A stretch of DNA of 64,000 bases, taken from positions 4,588,001 to 4,652,000 of the forward strand of contig NZ_CP064032.1 of assembly GCF_049532905.1 (NCBI RefSeq), written 5' to 3'. The DNA is from Dyella_B nitratireducens (GTDB taxonomy: Bacteria > Pseudomonadota > Gammaproteobacteria > Xanthomonadales > Rhodanobacteraceae). The notes under the pieces are model-generated. The model did no database searches and was not told where the DNA came from. It worked only from the letters and a program-made list of their open reading frames with translations. This document shows positions 42,505 through 51,586 of this stretch, piece after piece. Position 1 is the stretch's first letter. Every line of letters begins with the position of its first letter. The position numbers and the translations under genes are program-made.

Positions 42505-43912
42505 GTAGTGTTCTCGCGTGTGAGGCAATGCCACGGAAGGCCAGCACGGCAGCCAGCAACAGCATGATCAACGCGATCCACGCTGAGCGATGTAAACCAT
42601 GCACGATCATGTCGTTGCTGTTGCCGGCCAGCGAGCCGAACAGCGCCACGCCGATGGCGCCTGCCGCCTGCCGCGCCGCATTCAATACCCCGGACGCAGT
42701 GCCTGACGCGTGTTTTTCCACGGCGGAGAGCACGGTCGTGGTCATCGCCGGCACACCCAGGCCCATCCCGCTCGGCAGCAAGGCGAAAGCCGGCAGCATC
42801 AGCAGATACGGACTGTCCGCGCCCAGGAGTAAAAGCAAACCGAAGCCGGCCGCATCGATCAACGCGCCCAGCACCATGGGTACGCGCGCGCCAGCACGGC
42901 CGACCAGCCAACCGCTGAAAATATTCACACCGAAGAACGTCGCGGTCAGCGGCAAATAGGCGAGTCCGGTGCGCAACGCGCTGTAGCCGTGCACGCGTTG
43001 CAGATACAAACTAAGCAGGAACACGATGCCGTAATAGGTGAGATTCACGATCACGCCGTACGCCACCGCCACGCTGAAACCCGGTGCCTTGAAGAAGCGC
43101 AGCGGCAACATCGGCGCCGCGCAGCGCGATTCCGCCCACACGAACAACGGCGCGGTTACCAACGCTACGCCGACGCAAGCAAGCACCAGCGGATGCGTCC
43201 AACCGAGTGGTTTCGCTTCGATCACCGCCATGGTCAGACCGGTCAACGCGAGTATGGCCAGGATCTGTCCACGCAGATCGAAGCGTCCATCGTGCGCCTT
43301 GCGCTCGGTTTCCGGCACGCGCCACGTCAGCCAGGCGCCGACCACGCAGATCGGCACGTTGACGAAAAAGATGCTGCGCCAGCTGGTCACACTCATCAGC
43401 AGGCCGCCGATGATCGGCCCGGCTGCAATGGCGATCGCGCCCGAGGCGGTCCACCAGCCAACGGCACGCGCGCGCAGCGCATGCTCATGTGCCGTGGCAT
43501 GGCTAAGCAAAGCCAACGAACACGGCAGCATCGCCGCCGCACCTACACCCTGCAGCGTGCGCCCGGCAATCAGCATGGCCGCATCGCTCGACCAGCCACA
43601 AAACACCGAGGCAAGCGCAAACAGCAGCATGCCGCCGAGATAGACCCGCCGCCCGCCCAGGCGGTCGCCGAGATAACCCATGCCCAGCAGCAATACGGCG
43701 AACGCGAGCGCGTAGGCGTCCACCACCCATTGCAAGCCCGCGACGCCTGAATGCAAGTCGCTGGCAATACGCGGCAACGCCACGTTGACGATGGTGACGT
43801 CCAGCTGCACCAAGGCAAAGCCGAAGCTGGCTGCCGTGGTGACGCGCGCGATGCCGTGCTGGGAGAAGCGATGCTGATCCATGCCGGTGATGAGGTAGAA
43901 GCGATGAAGCAC
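42491..43912 (-). CDS. MFS drug transporter, DHA2 (EmrB/QacA) family
   Basis: A 473-residue proton-drug antiporter with about 14 membrane segments. Motif A is GYLGDRLGGRRVYLGG, motif B-like RTLQGVGAAAMLP, motif C-like SGAIAIAAGPIIGGLL, and DHA2-specific LDVTIVNVALPRIASDL. The listed start is GTG 43912 with AAGG upstream; ATG 43882 (MDQHRFSQHG) is an equally likely start. The last five codons (LRRLG) and the TAG stop lie inside a GTAGGTTGGG repeat, so the natural C-terminus may have been replaced. Substrate unknown. Confidence 0.9.
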   Translation of the reverse strand: MLHRFYLITGMDQHRFSQHGIARVTTAASFGFALVQLDVTIVNVALPRIASDLHSGVAGLQWVVDAYALAFAVLLLGMGYLGDRLGGRRVYLGGMLLFALASVFCGWSSDAAMLIAGRTLQGVGAAAMLPCSLALLSHATAHEHALRARAVGWWTASGAIAIAAGPIIGGLLMSVTSWRSIFFVNVPICVVGAWLTWRVPETERKAHDGRFDLRGQILAILALTGLTMAVIEAKPLGWTHPLVLACVGVALVTAPLFVWAESRCAAPMLPLRFFKAPGFSVAVAYGVIVNLTYYGIVFLLSLYLQRVHGYSALRTGLAYLPLTATFFGVNIFSGWLVGRAGARVPMVLGALIDAAGFGLLLLLGADSPYLLMLPAFALLPSGMGLGVPAMTTTVLSAVEKHASGTASGVLNAARQAAGAIGVALFGSLAGNSNDMIVHGLHRSAWIALIMLLLAAVLAFRGIASHARTLRRLG

Positions 43913-44007
43913 TGACCTTATGGCATGGAAAGTATGGATGTTTCGTGGAAGAACGAACTATCCGTTTATAACCAAGGCGTGTATCTCGATGCTGGCGAGG
44001 ATACATC

Positions 44008-44033
44008 CCCTCCCCTGCTGAGGCAGGGGAGGG
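44008..44033. other. Hairpin between the S53 protease and MFS genes
   Basis: A perfect 11-bp stem CCCTCCCCTGC (44008-44018) with GCAGGGGAGGG (44023-44033), loop TGAG. It lies downstream of the S53 gene on its strand. It is related to the CCCTCTCC-type repeats. No T-run. Confidence 0.45.
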
Positions 44034-44099
44034 AGCGCATCATGGCAAATCAAGCTTGCTGACCTGAGCTAGTGCCATGGGACTTGATCACAACACTCA

Positions 44100-46403
44100 C
44101 TACGGCGCATTCACGAACGCCTTCCAGGCGCTAAGCAGATTGGCCGCATTCACCGAACCCAAGCCGTTGGCAAAACTCCAGCCCGACTGTGCAGAGTAGG
44201 CTGCCGTATTGCTGTTGTAGCTCGACGTACTGGTGGCGGTCAGACCCACTTTGGTCGGTCCATAGAACTGCAGGAAGTTCTGGATGGTGCCGTAGAAGTA
44301 GCAGTCAGGCGTGATTTGCGAGAGCGCCGCAATCTGCACGCATTGCGTGGAGTTGCCACCGGTCGTGATGTTGTAGAACACACACTTGCCGGTACCGCTG
44401 GTGCCATTGCTGGCGTTGCACTTTGCCAACGTGCCTGGCGCTGACCCGGTCGGGCCACCGTATTCGTTCCTGGCCAGCTCGTACAAGGTTGGTGCGGCAT
44501 TGCCCTGGTTCTTCGGCAAGCCGGCGTTGGACAAGCCCTGATCGATCAATGCCTGGATACCCGCGAACATCGGCGAGGACAATGACGTTCCGCCCACCAG
44601 TTCCACCGGCGAGGCGAAGTTCGGCGTGCAGGGATAAAAGCCGGTGCACAAAATCACCCACGAATACCCGCCATAAGCGCCGGCGAACAGCGACACGTCC
44701 GGCAGATCGCGAGACTGGTCTTTGGCTGCACCACGCACGATGCGTTGCCATGACGGCTTGAAGTCGACCGACGACGGACCACCGCTACCGCTCTCGGACG
44801 TCACGTAATAGCCGTACGGATCGTAGATCAGCGCGTTCTTGCAGAACTGCAGCGCTGATATGTGCGCCAGCTTGCTCGCCGCCAGCACATTGCCGCACGA
44901 CTGATTCCAGGTCAGCTCCGGCACATACGATTTCGCCGAGCCGTACACGGGGTTGAGCGTGCTGTTGAAGTACTTGCTGGTGGTGCCGTCAAGCACGTCG
45001 GCCGTATCCGTGCCGCCGACGGCCGTGTCGTTGGGCGAGGTCGCGAACGAGTTGGCATCAACGCCGACATCGTTGATCCAGCCACCGTTGAAGCTCGGAT
45101 TGGAGCCGGAATCGCCGCTGGACACGAACACCGAAATACCTTCGGCATCGCCCTGCGCCCACATCAAGTCGATGGCGGTCTTGCTGGCAGCATCGGTAAA
45201 GCCTTCGCCGTAGCCGTAGCTCGCGCTGATCACGTTGGGACGGCCAGCCGGATTGGTGTTGTTGATCAGGTTATCCGCCGCGGTGAAGACGCCGCCGAAG
45301 AAATTGGTGGAATCCGAATCGGCACAGGTGGCCACCCAGATCGCTGCACCGGGTGCCATCGCTGTTGAGTACTCCGAATCCAGCACCGTCTCGATGCTTT
45401 CACCATCGGGCGAATTGCCGCCCGGGTCGGTGCAATTGCCAGTGGAAGGCGTCAGCTGCGGCTGGAACTGATTGAACGTACCGCCGTAAGCACCCAGGCC
45501 GAATTGGCTGACGAAGTTCGGCCAGTCCGACACATCCATGTCCTGATCTTCCACGACGGCGATCGTGATGCCCGCACCGGTCAAACCGCTGACGTATAAA
45601 CTGCTGGTGTTGTAGATCGTCTGCATGTCGAATGGCACGAAGCCGCGCACGCCACCGGTGAAATTCACCGCCGAATGACCTGGTGTTCCCGCAGCGGCAC
45701 TGGACACTTGCTTGATCTGGAAATTGCTCTTGCCGTGATCGAACTGCGCCACTTGCGGCGCCACGTGCAGGGGTTGCGGCCGGAAGTCGTTCAGGCCGGC
45801 CACACCCACCACGACGTCACGCAGCGCCGACGGCACGCTGATGTCGTTCGCGTTGGCAATATGGCTGACATGATTGACGAGGTAGCGGTTTTCCTGCGTG
45901 CGAAATGCCTGGCGCACCTGGCCCGCCGTGCCGCTGAAGTCGATCTGCGCCTTGTTCGGATACACACCATTGACGGTGAAGCCTTGCGAAATCAGCCACG
46001 ATTTCACGGCAGCGATATCCGCATCGACGACGCCGAAATGGGCGCCGAATTCCTCGGGTGTCAGCCACTGGCGGAATTTCGCGGAAGCCGGATCATGTTG
46101 ATCGGCGATCAGCGCTGCCAACGCCGAGGCGCGCGATGCACTGGGACGCAGGATCAATTGCATATGGTTCATCGGCATAGCATCGTCCACGCTCCCGCTG
46201 ATGGCGGTCTTGTCGATGAATGCCAAATGCGTGTTGTTCAGCGCGGCAACGACGTGGTTGTCCACGGCTTGCGTTACGCGCGGTGCTTCGGCCGTATTCA
46301 CACCGGCCAATGCCGGGTTGGAAGTGGTTGCCTGAGCGATCAAAGGTAGCGTTGCGAGTGTGGCGGCAATGGGCAGCGCCATCATCACGTGCTTGGTTTT
46401 CAC
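44100..46403 (-). CDS. Exported S53 family peptidase (sedolisin/kumamolisin type)
   Basis: A 767-residue secreted acid-type serine peptidase. It has a signal peptide (VKTKHVMMALPIAATLATLP), a pro-kumamolisin activation domain (about residues 60-210: FRQWLTPEEFGAHFGV, VNGVYPNKAQIDFSG), and a catalytic domain with the Glu/Asp pair in ESIETVLDSEYS (about 335) and the nucleophile Ser in VGGTSLSSPMFAG (about 605). A C-terminal calcium-site region follows. The start is taken as GTG 46403, since AGGGAG stands upstream and it opens the signal peptide; 46463 would add an unrelated extension. Typical of xanthomonad nutrient-scavenging exoproteases. Confidence 0.92.
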   Translation of the reverse strand: MKTKHVMMALPIAATLATLPLIAQATTSNPALAGVNTAEAPRVTQAVDNHVVAALNNTHLAFIDKTAISGSVDDAMPMNHMQLILRPSASRASALAALIADQHDPASAKFRQWLTPEEFGAHFGVVDADIAAVKSWLISQGFTVNGVYPNKAQIDFSGTAGQVRQAFRTQENRYLVNHVSHIANANDISVPSALRDVVVGVAGLNDFRPQPLHVAPQVAQFDHGKSNFQIKQVSSAAAGTPGHSAVNFTGGVRGFVPFDMQTIYNTSSLYVSGLTGAGITIAVVEDQDMDVSDWPNFVSQFGLGAYGGTFNQFQPQLTPSTGNCTDPGGNSPDGESIETVLDSEYSTAMAPGAAIWVATCADSDSTNFFGGVFTAADNLINNTNPAGRPNVISASYGYGEGFTDAASKTAIDLMWAQGDAEGISVFVSSGDSGSNPSFNGGWINDVGVDANSFATSPNDTAVGGTDTADVLDGTTSKYFNSTLNPVYGSAKSYVPELTWNQSCGNVLAASKLAHISALQFCKNALIYDPYGYYVTSESGSGGPSSVDFKPSWQRIVRGAAKDQSRDLPDVSLFAGAYGGYSWVILCTGFYPCTPNFASPVELVGGTSLSSPMFAGIQALIDQGLSNAGLPKNQGNAAPTLYELARNEYGGPTGSAPGTLAKCNASNGTSGTGKCVFYNITTGGNSTQCVQIAALSQITPDCYFYGTIQNFLQFYGPTKVGLTATSTSSYNSNTAAYSAQSGWSFANGLGSVNAANLLSAWKAFVNAP

Positions 46404-46741
46404 GTCGTTTCTCCCTAGGGCCTGAATGAAAAAAGCGGGTTCCCCTGTAGATGAAACGGGCACATCATGCGTTCGTCGTGATTACCTCTCTTGAGAACGG
46501 TTGCGAAAAGTCATCGGGCCGCCGTGTGGGCTCGACGCAGCCACGTTCGCTGCGGTCGCGGTGACTCGCCTGAGGTTGGTTTTCATGCTTCCCAACTGAC
46601 TCCCCGACTGGGCCATCGGGCCTTCGATCGTGCGCTCGACACAAAAGTACGTCCAGTACTTCGCGAAAAAATAGTTGTTACATGCGGTTTACACTTCTAC
46701 CCGTGCGTCGAAAGCTATTTCACGCCACAGCGCTGAAATTT
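46404..46741. other. Intergenic region upstream of the S53 protease
   Basis: This 338-base gap lies between the GGDEF relic and the protease. It should contain the protease promoter and a ribosome site (AGGGAG just before the GTG). No convincing promoter hexamers, repeat or RNA structure were recognised. Confidence 0.5.
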
Positions 46742-47185
46742 TTATAGGCGTGCCGACGTGTCGTTGTGTCCGCGGCGCCTATCGTCCGGTGGCTGTGATG
46801 CCCCCACCAGCTGATTCCTGCCTTGTGCTTTGGCCTGATACAACGCTGTATCGGCAGCGTTGAGAAGATCCAGCCAGGTAAGCACGGCGCCATTGCCTTT
46901 CGCTACACCGAAACTGGCCGTGACGGTCAAGGCCGCGACATCGGGCGCAGCAATGCTGTCGCTCGATATGGCGCGACGGATGTCTTCGGCCAGCTCGCAC
47001 AACGCCGTCATCGACAAGCCATTCGTCAGCACCGCGAATTCTTCGCCGCCATAGCGGAACGCCATGTGCGGTTCCTTCACCCGATGCCGGATGCGTCCGG
47101 CCACTTCGCGCAGCACCAGGTCGCCGACAATGTGGCCATGCTCGTCGTTGATCGGTTTAAAGCAATCCACATCGGGATGTGCCCA
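46742..47185 (-). pseudogene. Truncated GGDEF domain (diguanylate cyclase relic)
   Basis: About 148 residues match the later part of a GGDEF domain: DVDCFKPINDEHGHIVGD, the active-site RYGGEEFAVL, SFGVAKGNG and ADTALYQAKAQGRN. The first part of the domain (the usual DxLTGLxNRR segment) and any sensor domain are missing. The open frame continues upstream to 47359 only because it reads through unrelated sequence and a GTAGGTTGGG repeat. A diguanylate cyclase of this form is unlikely to be active. The intact gene at 52475-53641 is a separate enzyme. Confidence 0.82.
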
Positions 47186-47296
47186 TGATGGCGGGAAGAC
47201 GGCTGAGGGACTACTGAACTTAAGCTCCCTGGGCAAAGAGCCGGAAGAGCTGAGCGCTTTATCGGCACGGTGGGCGAAAACCGAAGCGGTTGTCAC

Positions 47297-47369
47297 GTAG
47301 GTTGGGGTGCAAACCCCAACATCCGGCGTGCCCATATTTCTCGACGTTGGGGTTTGCACCCCAACCTAC
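47297..47369. repeat. Paired inverted repeat, GTAGGTTGGGGTGCAAACC type
   Basis: Two perfect 24-base units in opposite orientation (47297-47320, 47346-47369), identical to the pair at 35121-35194 but with a different spacer. It lies between the GGDEF relic and the beta-hydroxylase gene. Confidence 0.92.
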
Positions 47370-47386
47370 AGAGTGCGCTCGAGCCT

Positions 47387-48070
47387 TCAGTCGATACCGC
47401 GCCAACGCGCCACCATCCCAACGGAGGCAATCAGTGCACTCGACAGCAGCCGCAGGTCCATCGGCATATGCCTGCGCCGCACGTCCAGCAGCAATGCAGC
47501 ACGCATCTCATCGCTGTGGTTCCACACTTCGTGGGGATAGGTGTCGTCCCACAGCAAATGCTCGCCGTTGCCGATGCGATGCTCGTGATCGTTGAGCAAC
47601 AGCACCGCCGCCGGCCTGCCTTCCATGTCGACCGGCACCGACAGCCCGAGCTGGTAGCGCAACACACCGCGAAACGGACCGCGATGCCGAGGAATATGCT
47701 TGCGCGGCGCCAGGAACGACAACGTGGCCGACAGCACATCCGGCGTGCTGGCAAGAAGCTGTGCCAGCATCGGGCAGGCCGCCAGGTGCTTGTCGATGTT
47801 GGTGCCGTATACCTTCAAGATATACACACGCCAGTCCTTGCCGTCGTTGCCAGAAATCGGCATCTGTGCGGGCATCACTTCATGAAAGCGCGGAATGGAC
47901 TGCATGCGCGCAGCCACCGCCAGCGCCTCATCGCGAATCGCTTGCCACGCACCGGCAAAGCGGGCTGCATCGGGAAAATAAAAACCGGCGTCGAGCACCG
48001 GCGGTGTATCGATGCGCGTGTCATAGAGACGGCGCACCGCGTTGGCTGACAGGTCGTACAACAGGCTCAT
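47387..48070 (-). CDS. Aspartyl/asparaginyl beta-hydroxylase family dioxygenase
   Basis: A 227-residue Fe(II)/2-oxoglutarate-type protein of the aspartyl/asparaginyl beta-hydroxylase family. The iron-binding His is in the HIPRHRGPFRGVLRYQLGL region and the second in DDTYPHEVWNHSDEMRAALL, the two signatures of the fold. Bacterial relatives hydroxylate lipid A acyl chains (LpxO) or other small substrates; the target here is undetermined. No signal peptide. It is divergent from the FUSC gene across 212 bp. Confidence 0.87.
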   Translation of the reverse strand: MSLLYDLSANAVRRLYDTRIDTPPVLDAGFYFPDAARFAGAWQAIRDEALAVAARMQSIPRFHEVMPAQMPISGNDGKDWRVYILKVYGTNIDKHLAACPMLAQLLASTPDVLSATLSFLAPRKHIPRHRGPFRGVLRYQLGLSVPVDMEGRPAAVLLLNDHEHRIGNGEHLLWDDTYPHEVWNHSDEMRAALLLDVRRRHMPMDLRLLSSALIASVGMVARWRGID

Positions 48071-48282
48071 GTGTTGTTATGCCTTGTCGCGTAGTGCCAT
48101 GACTGCCACGTATGCTCCGGTTTCCCGGAGCGGTGCAGCGTGAAGGCTGATAGACCGGAATAACGGGTGAGGCTCGCGGCTGTTGACGCGCCACCGCGCA
48201 CGCAAAAGTTTGCGCCGACTGGGCGGTGCAAGTCACCATGCGGTGCTATCTTCGGCCGTCACCGTGAGCTACGGCCTTTGTC

Positions 48283-49725
48283 ATGGACGCCACGAACCGG
48301 ATTTCCCCTTTATTTCGCCTGCAAGCCAGCCGTTCGCAGCTAGCACGCGCGCTGGTGGAAGCGATGGCGACCTTGCTGGCGGCCATCGCGACTTTGCTAT
48401 GCGTGCTGGCGATCAGCCCGGAACCCGGCTCCGGCGTGCTTGCCGTGGTGTTGTGCCTGTCGCTCTCGCGCAGCCAGCTTGACCGGGATCGTCGTGGCCG
48501 CATTGAGGCTTTTTTTGTACTGCCTGCAGTGGGTCTCGCTGCGGCCGGCATCGGCATGCTGTTGCTCCGTTTTCCCATCGTGGGGGCCGTGGTGTTTACC
48601 GCAGGCATGTTCATGTCGATCTGGTTGCGGCGGTTTGGTCCCCTGGCACGCCGTATCGGTTCGCTGATGGCTTTGCCGTTTGTCACATTGTTGACCGTGC
48701 CCTATATCCCACCGCGGCATCCCGGCCTGGTGCCACCCTTCCTGTTGCCGATCGTCATCGCGTTGCTGGCGTTGTTCTGGGTGAATGTCGTACACATGCT
48801 TGCGCAAGGGTTTGGGCTGTTGAAGCCGGTCAAGCTACCGGTCGCCGCGCCCGCGCCACCAGCAGAAAGCACGCTTCGCCCCATTGCCTCCACGCGCATG
48901 GCGATCCAGATGGCATTGGCGCTCGGGTTGTCGTTTGCGATCGGCTACGTCGTGTTTCCGCAACACTGGGCGTGGGTGGTGCTTACCGCTTTCATCGTCA
49001 ACAGCGGCAATCGCGGCAGGCTGGATGTTGCGCATAAAAGCGTGCTGCGCGTGCTGGGTGCCGCGGCTGGAACGGTCATGGCAGGATTGATCAGCATCCA
49101 TCTGGGCATCGGTCGCAGCGCGATGGTCATCCTGATGCTCACGATGATCTTTCTCGGCGTGTGGCTGCGGCTGATCAGTTATGGCTGGTGGGCACTGTTC
49201 GTTACCGTGGTGCTTGCGCTACTGCAGGATTTCGTGGGCGTATCCGCATCGCACATGATGTGGTCGCGCCTGGAAGAAATCGCCGTTGGCGCCGTCATCG
49301 GCGTGACCGTGGCCTGGTTCGTATTGCCGGTACGTTCCACCGGTACACTGCGCCGACGCATCGCCGATGCACTGGCCGCACTCGCCACGGCCTTGGACCG
49401 GCAACAGCCCACGCGTACGCCGGATGCTTTCTTCAATGCCATGCATGCCGTTGAACAAATCGCGCCTGCTTTCCGTGCAAGCCGCCACATCGCGCGCTAC
49501 GTTCGTCCGCATCGGCCCTACGATTGGATCGAGGTGCTGCTCGACTGCCGTGAGGCGGCTGGCAAGCTGATCGAACAGGGCAGAGCGCCAGCGGCCGTGC
49601 ATCAAGCGCTGGGACAGGCACGCCGATCCTTGCGCGAACCGGAAACCATTCTCCCGGCATTGCAACAATTGCGGGCGAGTTTGCACGAGGCGTGCGCAGA
49701 ACCGAAAACCGCAGCATTGGCCTAA
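48283..49725 (+). CDS. FUSC family inner-membrane protein
   Basis: A 480-residue protein with two membrane blocks of several helices each (about residues 25-165 and 205-350), separated and followed by cytoplasmic segments. The later block carries the fusaric acid resistance-like text QHWAWVVLTAFIVNSGNRGR, then KSVLRVLGAAAGTVMAG and EEIAVGAVIGVTVAWFVLP. Relatives (AaeB, YccS) are linked to export of aromatic acids. The C-terminal about 130 residues are soluble and helical. Substrate unknown. Confidence 0.88.
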   Translation: MDATNRISPLFRLQASRSQLARALVEAMATLLAAIATLLCVLAISPEPGSGVLAVVLCLSLSRSQLDRDRRGRIEAFFVLPAVGLAAAGIGMLLLRFPIVGAVVFTAGMFMSIWLRRFGPLARRIGSLMALPFVTLLTVPYIPPRHPGLVPPFLLPIVIALLALFWVNVVHMLAQGFGLLKPVKLPVAAPAPPAESTLRPIASTRMAIQMALALGLSFAIGYVVFPQHWAWVVLTAFIVNSGNRGRLDVAHKSVLRVLGAAAGTVMAGLISIHLGIGRSAMVILMLTMIFLGVWLRLISYGWWALFVTVVLALLQDFVGVSASHMMWSRLEEIAVGAVIGVTVAWFVLPVRSTGTLRRRIADALAALATALDRQQPTRTPDAFFNAMHAVEQIAPAFRASRHIARYVRPHRPYDWIEVLLDCREAAGKLIEQGRAPAAVHQALGQARRSLREPETILPALQQLRASLHEACAEPKTAALA

Positions 49726-49744
49726 AGTTGCCAGTGCCTATACG

Positions 49745-49909
49745 TTAGCCATGCGATGTGCGCGGGATGACGCGCCGCATGATGTCGTCAAGGGTGGGCA
49801 GCGTCTTGAGATCATAGGTGGCCTGCATGGCCAGCCAGCTTGCAGCGTCTCCACCAAAATAACGCGCAAGGCCGAAGACAGACGAATGAATCGGATTGAT
49901 GCGACTACC
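49745..49909 (-). pseudogene. HigA-type antitoxin relic (C-terminal fragment)
   Basis: A short in-frame stretch reads INPIHSSVFGLARYFGGDAA, then SWLAMQATYDLKTL, which matches the C-terminal helices of HigA/VapI-type addiction-module antitoxins (normally 'ITPEMALRLARYFG.SAEFWL.LQ..YDL'). The helix-turn-helix N-terminus and a HigB toxin gene are absent; the frame upstream runs into the end of the MFS gene. This looks like the leftover of a toxin-antitoxin pair. Confidence 0.62.
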
Positions 49910-49916
49910 GACGTCC

Positions 49917-51557
49917 TTAATCCGCGTAAGTCGCCTCGACACATGCCTTTCGCAACCTGAACGCCCCGAAGCTGATCGCTGCCAATATCCACGCTCCCAA
50001 GCCGCCATATAGCGTGACGTAGCCAAACCCGTTCACCAGCGCTGCGCGCACGATGACATCGGGATGCACCAAGGATCGCGATTGCAAGCTTTGCGTGACG
50101 GCAGAAAGATTTCCTGACGCAATTTTCTCGGCAAATGCATGCACTGACGCAATATCGAACGACGCGGGCAGCGTTCGTTTCAAATAGTTCGAAATACCCT
50201 GCAGCAAAATAAAACCCATCATCGCGATGTTGATCGCGAGCGTGATCAGGCGTGCGCTGATGTCGATAGCGGAAGCCATGCCCACGCGCGAGGCAGGCAC
50301 GGAACCGGTCGTGGTATTGGTCGTTGGCGTATTGGTCAAACCCAATCCGATACCTGCGAGCAGGCAACCCGGCAGCATGCTTAGCCAGCTCGCATGAGGC
50401 AGGCGGCAGCCATATTCCATCAACAGAAAGCCCAGGCCGATGGTGAACATACCGGCAGGAATCACCACGCGCGCGTGGTAGCGCAACGACAGGCGCTCCG
50501 CCAGCGGCGGTATCACCAGTGTAGGCAGCGTATAGGTCAGCAAGGCTAGCCCTGCGGTGACTACGTCATAGCCCAGGCCACCCTGAAAATAGATCGGCAG
50601 ATAGATCACGAACGGCCAGAAGCTGAAATTCATGCCGATGGAGCCGCAGATGGCGCCCGAAAATTTGCGGATACGGAACACAGAGAAATCGAACATCGGA
50701 TGGCTGTGCAGCTTCTCCACCAGCACGAACAACACGAAGCACACGAGCGAAGCGATCAGTATGCCGATTGCCATGCCACTGCCAAAACCCAGCACCGGCC
50801 CTTGAATGATGAAATAGGTCAGGCAGAACACCGCCGCCGATAGCGTGACGATGCCCCACAGGTCCAGCCGCTCTGCCTGCGGGTCGCGCGATTCCTGCAC
50901 GCTGATCCCGGTAAGCGCGAGCGTCACCGCCGTCAGCGGCGCGTGTATCAGGAACACCCAGCGCCAACTCGCCAGCGACGTTATCGCGCCGCCGATGATC
51001 GGTCCGAAACCCAGCCCGATACCGAACACGACGCCCCACGTGCCGAAGGCGATGCTGCGCGCTCTTCCTTCTCGAAATTGATGCGAGAGGATTGCAATCA
51101 GGCAGATCAGCATCGCGCCACCGCCAAGGCCCTGCAGAAAGCGGCTGACGACCAGCAGCGTGGCGTCGGGCGCCAGTCCGCACGCCAGTGACGTGATGCC
51201 GAATACGAGCAGGCTGATCACGAACAGGCGCCTTCGCCCATAGCGATCCGCCAGCGTGCCGGCCGCCATCAGCACGGTGGTGCAGGCGAGGGTGTACGCG
51301 TTTTCGATCCATTCCAGATCGCGGAAATTCGCCTGCAAAATCTGCTGCAGCGTAGGCAGGATCACCGGCACGCTGGAAATTTCCAGGCCGGACATCAGCG
51401 CGGCCAGGCACACAGCGGCCAGGGCCATCACGTTCCGGCCGGAAAAGGTCGCGTCGGCACGCGCAATTTGGGCGTCCATCACAGCAATCCGGTGGGAAGG
51501 GGATTGCCATTCTGGACATGCCTGTTTCATGATGGAAATGAATTGATTTTGTGTCAT
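49917..51557 (-). CDS. MFS drug transporter, DHA2 family, 14 membrane segments
   Basis: A 546-residue transporter. Motif A is GTLADRYGRRRLFV, followed by RFLQGLGGGAMLICLIA, GVVFGIGLGFGPIIGGAI and a C-terminal extension. It resembles EmrB-like pumps for toxic organic compounds. The start is uncertain: 51557 has GAGAA upstream; ATGs at 51530 and 51479 are alternatives. A LysR regulator is divergent with only about 29 bp between start codons, so regulation by that LysR is likely. Its 3' end meets a HigA relic. Confidence 0.9.
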   Translation of the reverse strand: MTQNQFISIMKQACPEWQSPSHRIAVMDAQIARADATFSGRNVMALAAVCLAALMSGLEISSVPVILPTLQQILQANFRDLEWIENAYTLACTTVLMAAGTLADRYGRRRLFVISLLVFGITSLACGLAPDATLLVVSRFLQGLGGGAMLICLIAILSHQFREGRARSIAFGTWGVVFGIGLGFGPIIGGAITSLASWRWVFLIHAPLTAVTLALTGISVQESRDPQAERLDLWGIVTLSAAVFCLTYFIIQGPVLGFGSGMAIGILIASLVCFVLFVLVEKLHSHPMFDFSVFRIRKFSGAICGSIGMNFSFWPFVIYLPIYFQGGLGYDVVTAGLALLTYTLPTLVIPPLAERLSLRYHARVVIPAGMFTIGLGFLLMEYGCRLPHASWLSMLPGCLLAGIGLGLTNTPTTNTTTGSVPASRVGMASAIDISARLITLAINIAMMGFILLQGISNYLKRTLPASFDIASVHAFAEKIASGNLSAVTQSLQSRSLVHPDVIVRAALVNGFGYVTLYGGLGAWILAAISFGAFRLRKACVEATYAD

Positions 51558-51586
51558 TCATTAATTCTCATCATGGACGCAAGGCC

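Noticed and set aside
48114..48131. Hairpin upstream of the beta-hydroxylase as a riboswitch
   Set aside because: GCTCCGG-TTTC-CCGGAGC is a simple stem with no surrounding conserved riboswitch elements.
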